22,957 nt of DNA from a virus. Under the pieces are notes generated by a model. The model saw only the letters and a program-made list of their open reading frames with translations, ran no database searches and was not told the DNA's origin. The stretch is from the IMG/VR virus record IMGVR_UViG_3300044630_001740, positions 1 through 22,957 of that record; one strand, 5' to 3'. The first letter of the stretch is position 1. Each line of letters begins with the position of its first letter. A program made the translations under genes and the position numbers. This document shows, piece by piece, positions 1 through 6,894 of this stretch.

Positions 1-1
1 A

Positions 2-820
2 TCCAAACAGAATAGGGTTATTTGGATACAAAACCCATCAACAAGGGAACACTTCATTTATAAGCGTTGGTTAGAAAATAGCACAAAGCAAATCGAAATA
101 GAGGGGTATAATGTAACGGTCAGTGACAAACCCGAAATTACTCACATTCATTCATGGTACGGAATAGCAAAGCATTATCTATCTCACGATTGGTTAGCTA
201 AAGCAAACAAGGCAAAAGAGCAACAGCCTAAATGGTATTATCACAATTACATTGGGGGTTGGTTAGAACGTGCGGAAGGCGCAATCTTCACGAATTGGAC
301 GCAGGGAGATTTTGATAACTCACTCCCCTACGTTTACGGACAGGATTACGGCTTTAGTGTTGACCCGACAACTTTAGTCAAAGTGGCGGTTGACAATAAC
401 CAAAAGGTTATATATTTGCATGAAGAGTATTATGGAGTTGATAAACTAGGTACTGATGACCTTTTCAAACTTAATAGCCAATTAATCCAAAAGCCGACTG
501 ATATAATCGTGGGTGATAGTCACGGTCAACAAAATAGGTTAGTCGAGGATTTGAGGCGAAAGGGATTGAATATAAAACCGTGTACCGACTATTGTAGAGG
601 TGCATCCGAAATGATACCAAGTGCAACGAACTATAAAATAATGATAACACCAACAAGCCACAATTTGAGAAAGGAATTAAGTAACTACATTTGGAATGAT
701 AAGAAAGCAGGAATACCAGTTGACGCATTTAATCACGCACTTGACGGTTTCCTTTATGGCTTTGCGTTTTTAACCAAGCACAAAACAAGCACAGGCATAA
801 AAAAGAACTCATTGATATGA
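2..820 (+). CDS. Phage terminase large subunit, C-terminal part (5' end outside window)
   Basis: This is the nuclease half of the ATP-driven DNA packaging motor that fills proheads. The reading frame is open from base 2, so the start and the Walker A and B ATPase motifs lie outside the window. Visible family features are an NPSTREHFIYKRW segment at the ATPase end, then GQDYGFSVDPT, whose Asp residues fit the first metal ligand of the RNase H-like nuclease domain. Next come IIVGDSHGQQNRLVEDLRRKG, matching the second acidic strand, and DAFNHALDGFLYG, matching the last D-x-x-N-H-x-x-D acidic motif. This order is that of Terminase_3/Terminase_6C-type enzymes. The stop overlaps the next ATG (ATGA). 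In many phages the portal follows directly, but here it lies about 14.6 kb downstream. Family assignment is firm; the subtype is less sure. Confidence 0.9.
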   Translation, partial: SKQNRVIWIQNPSTREHFIYKRWLENSTKQIEIEGYNVTVSDKPEITHIHSWYGIAKHYLSHDWLAKANKAKEQQPKWYYHNYIGGWLERAEGAIFTNWTQGDFDNSLPYVYGQDYGFSVDPTTLVKVAVDNNQKVIYLHEEYYGVDKLGTDDLFKLNSQLIQKPTDIIVGDSHGQQNRLVEDLRRKGLNIKPCTDYCRGASEMIPSATNYKIMITPTSHNLRKELSNYIWNDKKAGIPVDAFNHALDGFLYGFAFLTKHKTSTGIKKNSLI

Positions 821-1263
821 TACAAGGGAAAATAAACGAGGAACTAATAAACATCCCAACTAATTGGGGCGATGTACCGTTTAAGAAGTACATCGAATTT
901 TTAAACCATGAAACAGCACTTGACCAAGCTAGTTGTTTACTAGGTGTACCCACGACCACGTTAAACAAGCTAAACAGCGAAGCATTGGGAGCGTTATTTA
1001 CGGCATTGCAGTTTATGCACGAGCCTCCAAACGCTTATTTGGAAAAGGATAAACAAATAGACATCGGGCGTGAAAGCTACGGCAAATTAGAAATGGCGAA
1101 GTCTTTACTCCTGCAGCATGACAAACCGAAGGACGCTTTGATAGGCATTGCGAAAATATACACCGAGATTGACTTCAGCGAAGTGGCTACGGATGAGGCG
1201 AACCCGATATGCGCTTTTTTTTTTCTGCAATCAAACAATTCTTTGAGCGTTATAAAAGATTGA
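817..1263 (+). CDS. Tail assembly chaperone, short form (gpG-like)
   Basis: 148 residues. The likely role is to coat the tape measure protein during siphovirus tail assembly, as lambda gpG does. The N-terminus (IPTNWGDVPFKKYIEF) followed by a helical body and a short leucine-rich stretch resembles chaperones of Bacteroidota phages. The strongest evidence is architectural: near its end the gene runs into ten T residues, and a -1 slip there leads into a 90-codon extension (to 1499), the G/GT pattern. Without slipping, only 12 more codons follow (LQSNNSLSVIKD). The start overlaps the terminase stop by four bases (ATGA). The chaperone normally sits directly before the tape measure gene; here that gene begins 5.4 kb downstream, which weakens the assignment. 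The alternative is a two-gene structural pair of unknown role. Confidence 0.6.
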   Translation: MIQGKINEELINIPTNWGDVPFKKYIEFLNHETALDQASCLLGVPTTTLNKLNSEALGALFTALQFMHEPPNAYLEKDKQIDIGRESYGKLEMAKSLLLQHDKPKDALIGIAKIYTEIDFSEVATDEANPICAFFFLQSNNSLSVIKD

Positions 1264-1499
1264 ACGACTACAAACCAAGCCAAGCGGAGGCGATAGCGAA
1301 TGTGGATAGGTTCAAAAAGTTCGGAGCGAAAGCCACTATCTTTGCCATGATGGACAGATGGGGCAAGACTATTGAAGAAGTCACAAATATGCAGGCGACT
1401 TTGATTTACGATATTCTCCTTCACGACTTTGAAAAGTCGATGTATCAAAAAGATTTACAAGCCGCACAACAGCAACAGCAGAAAATGTTAAAAAAATAA
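1209..1499 (+). CDS. Tail assembly chaperone extension (T domain), probably reached by -1 frameshift
   Basis: The frame is -1 relative to the upstream gene. It has an ATG at 1209, but that lies only two codons before the T10 run and inside the upstream gene, so independent initiation is doubtful. A -1 shift gives a product of about 227 residues ending A-FFF-SAIKQFFERY and then this domain. The domain contains RFKKFGAKATIFAMMDRWGK and a helical YDILLHDFEKSMYQKDL stretch, and ends in a Gln-rich, Lys-rich tail (QQQQQKMLKK). In the family, the T domain of the long form contacts the tail tube while the G part binds the tape measure. Alternatives are a separate overlapping gene, or one gene split by a homopolymer length error. 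Confidence 0.55.
   Translation: MRFFFSAIKQFFERYKRLNDYKPSQAEAIANVDRFKKFGAKATIFAMMDRWGKTIEEVTNMQATLIYDILLHDFEKSMYQKDLQAAQQQQQKMLKK
1215..1224 (+). other. T10 slippery run, candidate -1 frameshift site
   Basis: Ten T residues. In the upstream frame the codons are GCT TTT TTT TTT CTG, which includes the slippery heptamer T_TTT_TTT. A -1 slip moves reading to TCT GCA ATC and on into the downstream domain. A run of ten could also cause RNA polymerase slippage. Only a weak AT-rich hairpin (TCAAA/TTTGA, 1231-1246) follows, so a strong stimulator is not evident. Confidence 0.55.
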
Positions 1500-1523
1500 A
1501 CTTTAAAAAAAGTTGAATAAAAG

Positions 1524-1556
1524 TTTGGAAGTGTAAAAAATGTTTAGCTATATTTG
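1524..1556 (+). promoter_or_regulatory. Bacteroidota-type promoter
   Basis: TTTG at 1524-1527, a 21-base spacer, then TATATTTG at 1549-1556. This matches the -33/-7 consensus of the Bacteroidota housekeeping sigma factor. It lies 30 bases before the ATG at 1586, after the chaperone gene ends at 1499. The leader between contains AACCAACCAACCT. Confidence 0.8.
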
Positions 1557-1585
1557 CATATCATTTAACCAAAACCAACCAACCT

Positions 1586-1846
1586 ATGACAACTACAATC
1601 AACAAAACATGGTTTAAGAACCAACTAAAAAAAGGCAATCTATTAGTTAAATGCACTGGCAAGTACACTGATGACTATGCTTATGATAATGCTACAAATT
1701 TCTCAAGAGAAGAAGAATTTACTAAAGCTGAGGCAAATATGTTTAGCGACTGGTATTTAAGTGTGTTAAAAGTTTGGGGCGATAAGCAAGGCATAATTCA
1801 TGCGGCATTTGCGAACTGCGAATATTACACGTTCAAAGTGGCTTAA
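1586..1846 (+). CDS. Hypothetical 86-residue protein, moron-like
   Basis: No family recognised. The protein is soluble-looking, rich in Lys, Thr and aromatic residues, with no membrane segment or signal peptide. The start is the ATG right after an AACCAACCAACCT leader also seen in variant form before 21962 and 22206. Its position is informative: it has its own promoter at 1524-1556 and its own terminator at 1867-1894, between two virion gene blocks. That is the layout of a moron, an extra gene expressed independently of late transcription, often from a prophage and often affecting the host. Its function cannot be read from the sequence. The leader resemblance to the small genes at the right end suggests shared expression with that set rather than with the virion genes. 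Confidence 0.7.
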   Translation: MTTTINKTWFKNQLKKGNLLVKCTGKYTDDYAYDNATNFSREEEFTKAEANMFSDWYLSVLKVWGDKQGIIHAAFANCEYYTFKVA

Positions 1847-1866
1847 TAAGCCAAACCCAATAAACT

Positions 1867-1894
1867 AAAGCCACCCTCAAAAGTGGCTTTTTTT
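1867..1894 (+). terminator. Intrinsic terminator
   Basis: Perfect 8-bp stem AAAGCCAC (1867-1874) / GTGGCTTT (1883-1890), loop CCTCAAAA, then a T run to 1894. It closes the 1586 gene. The downstream promoter element begins only four bases later. Confidence 0.85.
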
Positions 1895-1897
1895 ATT

Positions 1898-1905
1898 TAC
1901 TTTTG
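1898..1905 (+). promoter_or_regulatory. Leaderless promoter element TACTTTTG
   Basis: TACTTTTG matches TAnnTTTG exactly and lies four bases (CTTT) before the ATG at 1910. No TTTG is visible 19-21 bases upstream, where the terminator stem lies, so the match is to the -7 element only. The spacing implies an mRNA starting at or very near the ATG. Confidence 0.55.
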
Positions 1906-1909
1906 CTTT

Positions 1910-2332
1910 ATGTACTTAGACACCGTAAACTTCATTAAAGGCATTTGCCAAACCATTAACCCGAATGGCACGTTCTATCATGGGCGTGTTAGCGATGCTA
2001 ATTTAGCCATCAAGGACAATCCCATGCCACAAATACATCTTTATCCGTTTCGTGTGCAAAACCCGACCAATATGGGCGTAGACGTGAACCCTAACATATT
2101 AATGGCGTTTCTGTTTGACGGTTCACCTCACGATGGTGCAGATGATTTGTTAAACAGCACAGACGAAGCCGACACGATGCAAAGGCGGTTTCACGTAGCT
2201 TTACAGGGTAGCGGAAAGATAGTGAGCAACTATGAAGCAGAACCATTTTACAAGCAGTTTAGCGGTGTGACAAACGGAATGTTCGTTAGATTTCAACTTC
2301 AAATCAAATCGAGTAAAGTTTGTGAGGTATGA
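1910..2332 (+). CDS. Probable tail completion / tail terminator protein
   Basis: 140 residues. An upstream in-frame GTG at 1883 was rejected because it falls inside the terminator stem; the ATG at 1910 sits four bases after a promoter element. The protein is acidic and mixed alpha/beta, with QIHLYPF, a central GSPHDGADDLLNSTDEADTM segment, and a C-terminal MFVRFQLQIKSS strand. Size and position, before an HK97 gp10-like gene, suit a tail terminator or head-tail completion protein that caps the tail tube. No decisive motif is visible, so this rests mainly on context. The stop overlaps the next start (ATGA). Confidence 0.4.
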   Translation: MYLDTVNFIKGICQTINPNGTFYHGRVSDANLAIKDNPMPQIHLYPFRVQNPTNMGVDVNPNILMAFLFDGSPHDGADDLLNSTDEADTMQRRFHVALQGSGKIVSNYEAEPFYKQFSGVTNGMFVRFQLQIKSSKVCEV

Positions 2333-2823
2333 TAAACCTAGAAGCACGATTAAAGGAATTAGGCGTTAAATTAACCGAGCAGTTGGTGAATGACATCCAA
2401 ACCAAGCTAATAGAGCGCAGGGGTGCAAATGGCACATTTGATAGCGTTGTAAACGCAAGTGGAAAGTTAGCTAAGTCAATACGGTTTGAAGTAACCAACG
2501 GAACGGTTCTAAGCATTTACGGCAATGATTACATTCAGTTTTTGGAGAATGGAAGAAGACCAGGCAAAAGACCACCGATTAGTGTAATTAGAGAATGGAT
2601 TGACGCAAAGAATATAATCCCCGATGGAATTAGCAAAGATAGTTTAGCGTTTCTAATTGCTCGTAGAATGGGCGAAGAGGGTTCTACCATTTACCAAGCA
2701 GGTGGAAGCGATTTAATAAGCGGCATATTTAACGAAGCATTACAGCGAAGCATCGAAGCCGAGTTTGCACAATTATTGGTGACCGAAATCCAATCCGAGA
2801 TTTTTGAATTATTAGCGGCATAA
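2329..2823 (+). CDS. HK97 gp10-like head-tail joining / virion morphogenesis protein
   Basis: 164 residues. The pattern is that of gp10-like neck proteins: an N-terminal helix, then SGKLAKSIRFEV, a beta-hairpin with YIQFLENGRRPGKRPP (the typical Y-x-x-F-x-E-x-G-R segment), then ISVIREWIDAKNI and LAFLIARRMGEEGSTIYQ, and a C-terminal helix. These proteins fill the interface between connector and tail. It overlaps the upstream gene by four bases. A gap of 51 bases with a separate promoter element follows, so it probably ends this short transcription unit or reads through to the next. Confidence 0.7.
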   Translation: MINLEARLKELGVKLTEQLVNDIQTKLIERRGANGTFDSVVNASGKLAKSIRFEVTNGTVLSIYGNDYIQFLENGRRPGKRPPISVIREWIDAKNIIPDGISKDSLAFLIARRMGEEGSTIYQAGGSDLISGIFNEALQRSIEAEFAQLLVTEIQSEIFELLAA

Positions 2824-2862
2824 ATAAATAGGACACGAAAATAATAACGGCTTAGAGTTGTT

Positions 2863-2870
2863 TAAATTTG
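2863..2870 (+). promoter_or_regulatory. Leaderless promoter element TAAATTTG
   Basis: TAAATTTG fits TAnnTTTG exactly and is followed by CACT and then the ATG at 2875, the same four-base spacing as at 1910 and 12828. No convincing TTTG is found 19-21 bases upstream, so strength is uncertain. Confidence 0.5.
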
Positions 2871-2874
2871 CACT

Positions 2875-3645
2875 ATGAGCCGAGCCAACGACTATTTACT
2901 TTTCCAACGTCCTTACAAGTGGGTTAGCGCACATCGAGAGTTCACATGGATATACGCTTTACCTACTCGACCATTCTTTTATTTTGAAACTGATGGATTA
3001 ATTGAAGTTCTTTTAACATCCTCGTTTAGTGCTGACTTAGAAGTCGGAAGCCGTATCTACTTTAGAAACTTTGGGGCGTTAACTGGATTTCACGTGGTGA
3101 AGTCAATCACAAGCCAAAGCAACTTTACTTTACAAACAGCCTATCCGTCAACTTTTATAAGCCCAGCGAGTGCAGGTTGTGAGTTTGTGGACTTGCCTAG
3201 CGTAACCGTTTATAGCGGTTGGAACGTAGGTGAATTGATTATTGGTGGCGTGGATATGTCAACGGTGCAACCTTATAAGCTAATCGCTACATTCAGACCA
3301 GAGGCAGACCTAAACGGGCGATTAAGGTTTAATCTAAGCGGTTATGCACAAGCGGCATTTCCTACGCCTTACAAAATACAATACAATTTAGACGAAGTCA
3401 ATTACAACATATTTACAGGAACGATAACTGTTGGTGGCAAAGAGTACATTTATCTGCGTCACTTTTTTAACGGTTCACTAAAGGGTGAAAATTATGTAGC
3501 TAATAGTGGGTTAACGGTTGAAGATTTGAACCGATATTATGTGAAAGCCAACTCGATTAGCGAGTGCGGTTTTACTAAGTTATTTATTGATGGAAGTAGA
3601 GAAGAAACAAGACTAATAAACGAAAATCAAATACAATGGCAGTAA
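2875..3645 (+). CDS. Hypothetical virion protein, 256 residues
   Basis: No family recognised with confidence. The sequence is rich in aromatic residues and predicted beta strands, without membrane segments, as expected of a tail or baseplate component. It reads as two beta domains: residues about 1-110, with a GSRIYFRNFGALTGFHVV segment, and residues about 125-256, with a repeated strand pattern including YKIQYNLDEVNYNIFTGT. It starts four bases after a promoter element and overlaps the fibre-like gene by ten bases. It lies in a run of tail genes that ends with the tape measure, so a tail-tip or accessory tail role is likely, but this is inferred from position. Confidence 0.65.
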   Translation: MSRANDYLLFQRPYKWVSAHREFTWIYALPTRPFFYFETDGLIEVLLTSSFSADLEVGSRIYFRNFGALTGFHVVKSITSQSNFTLQTAYPSTFISPASAGCEFVDLPSVTVYSGWNVGELIIGGVDMSTVQPYKLIATFRPEADLNGRLRFNLSGYAQAAFPTPYKIQYNLDEVNYNIFTGTITVGGKEYIYLRHFFNGSLKGENYVANSGLTVEDLNRYYVKANSISECGFTKLFIDGSREETRLINENQIQWQ

Positions 3646-4274
3646 AAAGTAAAACACAATTAGCTTCCGACATTGCAGGGAGTACATTTAGCGCACCTCA
3701 GCAAGTTATCTTGGATGACATGGTTGACAGCTATCAAGACTTAGCTATTCAGCTAACAACGGCACAACGTGACGCAATCGCTACACCAGCGAGTGGGTTA
3801 CTAATTTACAATACTGATAATAGTCAGTTTGAATATTACAACGGTTCAGCATGGGCAACTATGTCGAGCGGTTTGGGAAGTACGCAATCCGTAACCGTAG
3901 CGATTAGTAGCGCACAGATATTGGCAGGTAACACAACACCAGTTCAATTAATTGCTGCGGCAGGTGCAGGATTGGCAATCATACCTATTTCAGCAGTTGT
4001 AAAATATACATACATCACAGCGGCTTATGCAACAAACACAACTCAATCAATATACTTTGACACATTAGATATTGAGGATAATCGTTTGATTTCTATATCC
4101 ACTATTTTAGAGCAAACAGCAAATAAAAGTGCAATAGTTTCAGCAAGTTCGCCAACGAATGGGAATAGCATTATAGCAAACAAGGCTTTAATGTGGGCAA
4201 TTCAAAACGGAAACCCGACAGCAGGGAGTGGAAGATTAGATATAACCGTTATTTACACGACAATACCTTACTAA
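3636..4274 (+). CDS. Tail fibre-like protein, 212 residues
   Basis: The N-terminal part holds LTTAQRDAIATPASGLLIYNTDNSQFEYYNGSAW (residues about 39-72), a module common in tail fibres and collar fibres of Bacteroidota phages. The rest is Ala-, Thr- and Ser-rich with alternating strand patterns and ends in LDITVIYTTIPY, typical of trimeric fibre tips. Its likely role is a surface appendage or receptor-contacting protein. It is short for a main receptor-binding fibre; the longer candidate is at 17598. The start overlaps the upstream gene by ten bases and the stop overlaps the next start (TAATG). Confidence 0.6.
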   Translation: MAVKSKTQLASDIAGSTFSAPQQVILDDMVDSYQDLAIQLTTAQRDAIATPASGLLIYNTDNSQFEYYNGSAWATMSSGLGSTQSVTVAISSAQILAGNTTPVQLIAAAGAGLAIIPISAVVKYTYITAAYATNTTQSIYFDTLDIEDNRLISISTILEQTANKSAIVSASSPTNGNSIIANKALMWAIQNGNPTAGSGRLDITVIYTTIPY

Positions 4275-4984
4275 TGATTAAGAAAGTCAAGACCTACGTT
4301 AAAGACAGCACCGATAGCGGAGTAATTACTGATTACTTCGATGCGGCTATTATGCAAGGCGTGACGGCATACACATTTAACGGTTTAGGTATTGCAGGGA
4401 ACTATGTGACTGAACCTGCATGGTTTATTCCATTCGGTTCGTTTCCTTTTAGTTTAGGTTGGTATATTGATTTAGACGTTGCAGATATTGGGTTCTATTC
4501 CTTTAGTTACACACTAAGCTACGGAGCAACTGATGTTGAATATATTGTTGAGTTAAACCTACAAGCATACAATCAAATTGACTTACCAACTAATTGCAAC
4601 ACTAAATTTTTAGGGTGGTTAACAAGGCAAGGCGGTTGGGCAAAATTCCCATTTAATGGTAACACGACTTTTGAAACGGAGATACCCGATGCTGAAACAT
4701 ACCAAACGCCACAATTTATAACAGGCGTGAGTGAGCGTAGAGGCGTAACCGATAGCGAGATACTCACAACTGGCGATATTCCACAAGAGGCATTGTCTTA
4801 CATGGAAAGTTTAAAGCAAACTACACAGGCGTACATCGCAAACTTTTTACAAGATGGAACGCTTGAAATAGTGCCAGTCTTGATTGAGGCAGGTACATTC
4901 ACCAAGCGAAACACAAACGACAAATTTTTTGATGTGAGCGTGAGAATTATTTACGCTACTGAAATAACTATGCAAAATGGCTAG
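4274..4984 (+). CDS. Hypothetical tail protein, 236 residues
   Basis: The ATG at 4274 is chosen because it overlaps the previous stop (TAATG); an in-frame ATG at 4193 would overlap the fibre-like gene by 82 bases for no gain. No family is recognised. The first two thirds look beta-rich with many aromatics (SFPFSLGWYIDLD). The C-terminal part is helical (ALSYMESLKQTTQAYIANFLQDG) and ends in strands, EIVPVLIEAGTFTKRN and VSVRIIYATEI. It lies between a fibre-like gene and a large tail protein, overlapping the latter by eight bases, so a baseplate or tail-tip function is likely. This is contextual. Confidence 0.6.
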   Translation: MIKKVKTYVKDSTDSGVITDYFDAAIMQGVTAYTFNGLGIAGNYVTEPAWFIPFGSFPFSLGWYIDLDVADIGFYSFSYTLSYGATDVEYIVELNLQAYNQIDLPTNCNTKFLGWLTRQGGWAKFPFNGNTTFETEIPDAETYQTPQFITGVSERRGVTDSEILTTGDIPQEALSYMESLKQTTQAYIANFLQDGTLEIVPVLIEAGTFTKRNTNDKFFDVSVRIIYATEITMQNG

Positions 4985-6893
4985 TGAACTTTACATCGAA
5001 GATAAATTAGTTGACTTGCCTACTGATGCCGACATTAGTATAGAATACGCCATAGCGAAGATTGGTGAAATTGAAAAGCGAAGCGGAGTAAGGTCGGCAG
5101 AGTTTACCGTTCCGAAAACGGCAAAGAACAAAGCTATCTTTGAAAATCCCGATGATGTAAATAACATAGGCACTAAGCCATACAGAAGGCTAAAAGCACG
5201 TTACTATTCAAACGGTATTGACCAGCAGATTTCATTTGCTACGCTAAAGGAAAGCGCACAAGGTTATAATGTAAATATTTACGGTGGCAATAGCGACTTC
5301 TTTGCGGCTTTAAAGGATGGCAATTTAACTGATATTGATTTTAGTGCGTATGACTATTATCACACGTTGACTAACTACGTTGCAACGAGAACCGATTTAG
5401 ACGTGCCACGTTCAATCGCTTTGAATGTTGAGCAACCTAGTGCAATAGCTTTGGGTAATATTGCTTACCAACCTCCAAGTGTTTCGATTGAGTTCCTTTT
5501 AGAACAAATGGCGGCTTCACAAGGTTACACCATAAACAACGAAACGAAATTAAAATACGGCTACCCAAATCAGTTAATGGTTTTGCCGTTATGCAAAGAA
5601 TGGTTAAGAGATTTTAACGGTGATAAATATAATTGCGAGTTCTTTGGTAATACTTTGGTTTTACCAGCACCAGCAGCAGCAAATAAAATAATGATGCTTA
5701 CTAAAATTAGTGGCAGCGATATTTATTTTGACCCGACTTCAATAGCAACTTGGGATGGTAGCGTTATTCTAAATGATATAATAACCGTAACTTATAACAT
5801 TGTAATAAATATAACCGTTACAACCGTAGGCAATATTACGATAGACGTTAATTCAATAGGCATATCCGATACAAGATTAGCGGCTAATGTGGTAGTAGGC
5901 GTAAACACTTTTACTTATTCGGGAACGGCAACACTTACACCGTCAGCATTAACAGATGATGCAAACGCAATTACCATTTCTTTTTTAACGGCTGCAATTT
6001 ACACCGTTGCTGATGCTTCATTAACCATTACAGATACGGTTGTAGTTACTCCAACTGAAGTAAATGCTTTACCGTCAGTTAACTTTATAAGCCGTCAATT
6101 TACAACCGTCAATAGTTTAGTGCCCGACTTAAAGCAAAGCGATTTATTAGTCACTTATTTGAAGTTGACTTGCTCACTAATCCAAGTTGATGAGGTAAAT
6201 AAAAACATTAAGATAATTCCGTTTGAAAAGCTAAATGATAACATTGCAAACGCTTTAGATTGGTCAAACAAATTAGACTTAACCGATACGCCACAGATAA
6301 CATTTGCGGTTGATGGCTACGCTCAAAGAAATCTTTGCACATGGCAATACGATGAAATATTAACAAAACGACCTTTAGCTAATGGGGTTATTCAATTAGA
6401 TGACCAGAACTTAGATGATGAGCAAGATTTGATTGACATTGATTTTAGCGCAACTCCACAAGCTTTAAAAAGTGGCTTTAATATTTCATTCTTACCAATA
6501 TTCAATAGCGGTGGCACGTTTAGAGATGCGATAGACCAGCGTATTTTATTTGCCAAGTTTAATGATGTAGCGTTTACCTACACAGATGGCACAACTAATA
6601 GCGCACAGACCACCGATATTTTATTAACTCACTTCCAAAAGAGTGGAGAAATCAATTTAGGGTTTGATGATAATTTAATCCCGACTTTCTATCAAGCGTT
6701 TATTGATGTATTGGATAAGGCTAAAATAGTCACTTGCTTACTAAGATTAAACGCCTCCGACATTAATCAACTTGACTTGACTATTCCTGTTTACATCGAA
6801 TACTTCAATAGCTATTTTTATGTGAGCAAGATAAGCGGATACAACCCTAACAGGAACGTGAGTACATTGGTTGAACTTGTAAAACTTTATTAA
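4977..6893 (+). CDS. Large tail protein, 638 residues (tail-tip or baseplate candidate)
   Basis: The N-terminus (ELYIEDKLVDLPTDADISIEYAIAKIGEIEKRSG, then SAEFTVPKTAKN) is a recurrent start in large tail proteins of Bacteroidota phages, where a segment describing a beta domain precedes a variable middle. Residues about 255-350 form a Thr-, Val- and Ile-rich stretch of short strands that looks like an inserted beta-sandwich. The C-terminus returns to an alpha/beta pattern. It lies directly upstream of the tape measure with one base between stop and start. Dit and Tal-type proteins usually follow the tape measure, so this order is inverted relative to common siphoviruses. A distal tail or tail-associated role is inferred; no enzymatic motif was seen. 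Confidence 0.6.
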   Translation: MASELYIEDKLVDLPTDADISIEYAIAKIGEIEKRSGVRSAEFTVPKTAKNKAIFENPDDVNNIGTKPYRRLKARYYSNGIDQQISFATLKESAQGYNVNIYGGNSDFFAALKDGNLTDIDFSAYDYYHTLTNYVATRTDLDVPRSIALNVEQPSAIALGNIAYQPPSVSIEFLLEQMAASQGYTINNETKLKYGYPNQLMVLPLCKEWLRDFNGDKYNCEFFGNTLVLPAPAAANKIMMLTKISGSDIYFDPTSIATWDGSVILNDIITVTYNIVINITVTTVGNITIDVNSIGISDTRLAANVVVGVNTFTYSGTATLTPSALTDDANAITISFLTAAIYTVADASLTITDTVVVTPTEVNALPSVNFISRQFTTVNSLVPDLKQSDLLVTYLKLTCSLIQVDEVNKNIKIIPFEKLNDNIANALDWSNKLDLTDTPQITFAVDGYAQRNLCTWQYDEILTKRPLANGVIQLDDQNLDDEQDLIDIDFSATPQALKSGFNISFLPIFNSGGTFRDAIDQRILFAKFNDVAFTYTDGTTNSAQTTDILLTHFQKSGEINLGFDDNLIPTFYQAFIDVLDKAKIVTCLLRLNASDINQLDLTIPVYIEYFNSYFYVSKISGYNPNRNVSTLVELVKLY

Positions 6894-6894
6894 G

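Noticed and set aside
1883-1909. Upstream GTG start for the 1910 gene
   Set aside because: It falls in the terminator stem and before the promoter element; the added residues (MAFFIYFCF) are an artefact of the T tract.
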